Assembly (NCBI GenBank): GCA_964619885.1
Contig: CAZUGA010000038.1
Span: forward strand, 1 to 45,749
Reading direction: 5' to 3'
DNA from: CAZUGA01 sp964619885
GTDB lineage: Bacteria; Pseudomonadota; Gammaproteobacteria; Methylococcales; UBA1147
DNA: 45,749 bases
A program made the translations under genes and the position numbers. A model generated the notes under the pieces. That model saw nothing but the letters and a program-made list of their open reading frames with translations, was not told the origin of the DNA and made no database searches. Numbering within the stretch: the stretch's first letter is position 1; each line of letters opens with the position of its first letter. This document shows positions 45,730-45,749 of this stretch, piece after piece.

Positions 45730-45747
45730 TTTCCCCCATGGGGGAAA
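45730..45747. repeat. Perfect 18-bp palindrome near the window end
   Basis: TTTCCCCCATGGGGGAAA is a perfect palindrome located about 35 nt downstream of the transposase remnant and preceded by a T-rich run. It may be the end structure of the IS91 element, which use hairpins at their termini, or a terminator for a convergent gene outside the window. The sequence stops here, so it cannot be decided. Confidence 0.55.
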
Positions 45748-45749
45748 TT

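Noticed and set aside
1..45749. CRISPR array, tRNA or rRNA genes
   Set aside because: No regularly spaced repeats and no cloverleaf or rRNA-like sequence was noticed by eye; a covariance-model scan would be needed to exclude short RNAs.

Overview
The window looks like a chromosomal segment of a gammaproteobacterium with C1 (formaldehyde/formate) metabolism and some respiratory versatility. The YadGH-type ABC pair, the Ppx/Ppk1 set and the DUF2956-like protein point to Gammaproteobacteria. The methanofuran/tetrahydromethanopterin (MFR/H4MPT) genes point to a methylotroph, or a relative that uses this pathway to oxidise or detoxify formaldehyde. No rRNA, tRNA or CRISPR array was recognised. The taxonomic reading is inference.

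Layout. 1-1331: 3' part of a copper nitrite reductase (nirK) and a secreted dihaem cytochrome c. 1506-3221: yadGH-like ABC exporter. 3379-8156: a polyphosphate block with ppx, a secreted/anchored repeat protein, ppk1, and a helix-hairpin-helix protein with a very lysine-rich tail lying 6 nt upstream of ppk1. 8331-10382: a DUF2956-like membrane protein, a decayed patatin gene and a radical SAM protein. 10791-23068: the C1 core. It holds a Fae-family protein without the usual catalytic His, the fhcBADC operon on the minus strand, a chemoreceptor, and a plus-strand operon of DUF6513 (dihydropteroate-synthase-like), DUF447 and mfnB. The operon is followed by a 740-residue protein joining a formylmethanofuran-dehydrogenase subunit D-like domain to a complete CysJ-type diflavin reductase.

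23237-27603 is gene-poor and disturbed. It holds an unknown 156-residue protein, a LuxI/FeeM-like GNAT protein whose 3' end runs into an IS3-family remnant, an inverted repeat, a 45-residue membrane peptide, and a sigma-54 activator with a Cys-containing PAS domain. 27780-32403 (minus strand) carries a lipoprotein of the DUF1264 family, a beta-barrel outer-membrane protein and a large alpha/beta-hydrolase-STAND NTPase. 32583-41363 carries a secreted hydrolase, an APC permease, a cytochrome P460 and a deleted MauG-type peroxidase relic. It also carries a sulfide-oxidation set (SulP transporter, sulfide:quinone oxidoreductase, persulfide dioxygenase-rhodanese fusion) and an intact MauG/CcpA-type dihaem protein. 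41762-44031 has two overlapping DUF21/CorC-type genes, one truncated. 44781-45696 is a decayed IS91-family transposase.

How it works together. Fae-type chemistry and Fhc move formyl groups from H4MPT to MFR and release formate, and the plus-strand operon appears to build the MFR and H4MPT cofactors. The subunit-D/CysJ fusion sits directly behind the cofactor genes. It is the best candidate in the window for an undescribed function: an NADPH-linked flavoprotein docked to the Fhc/MFR system. The lipase-STAND protein is a second candidate (possible defence), and the lysine-rich protein next to ppk1 is a third.
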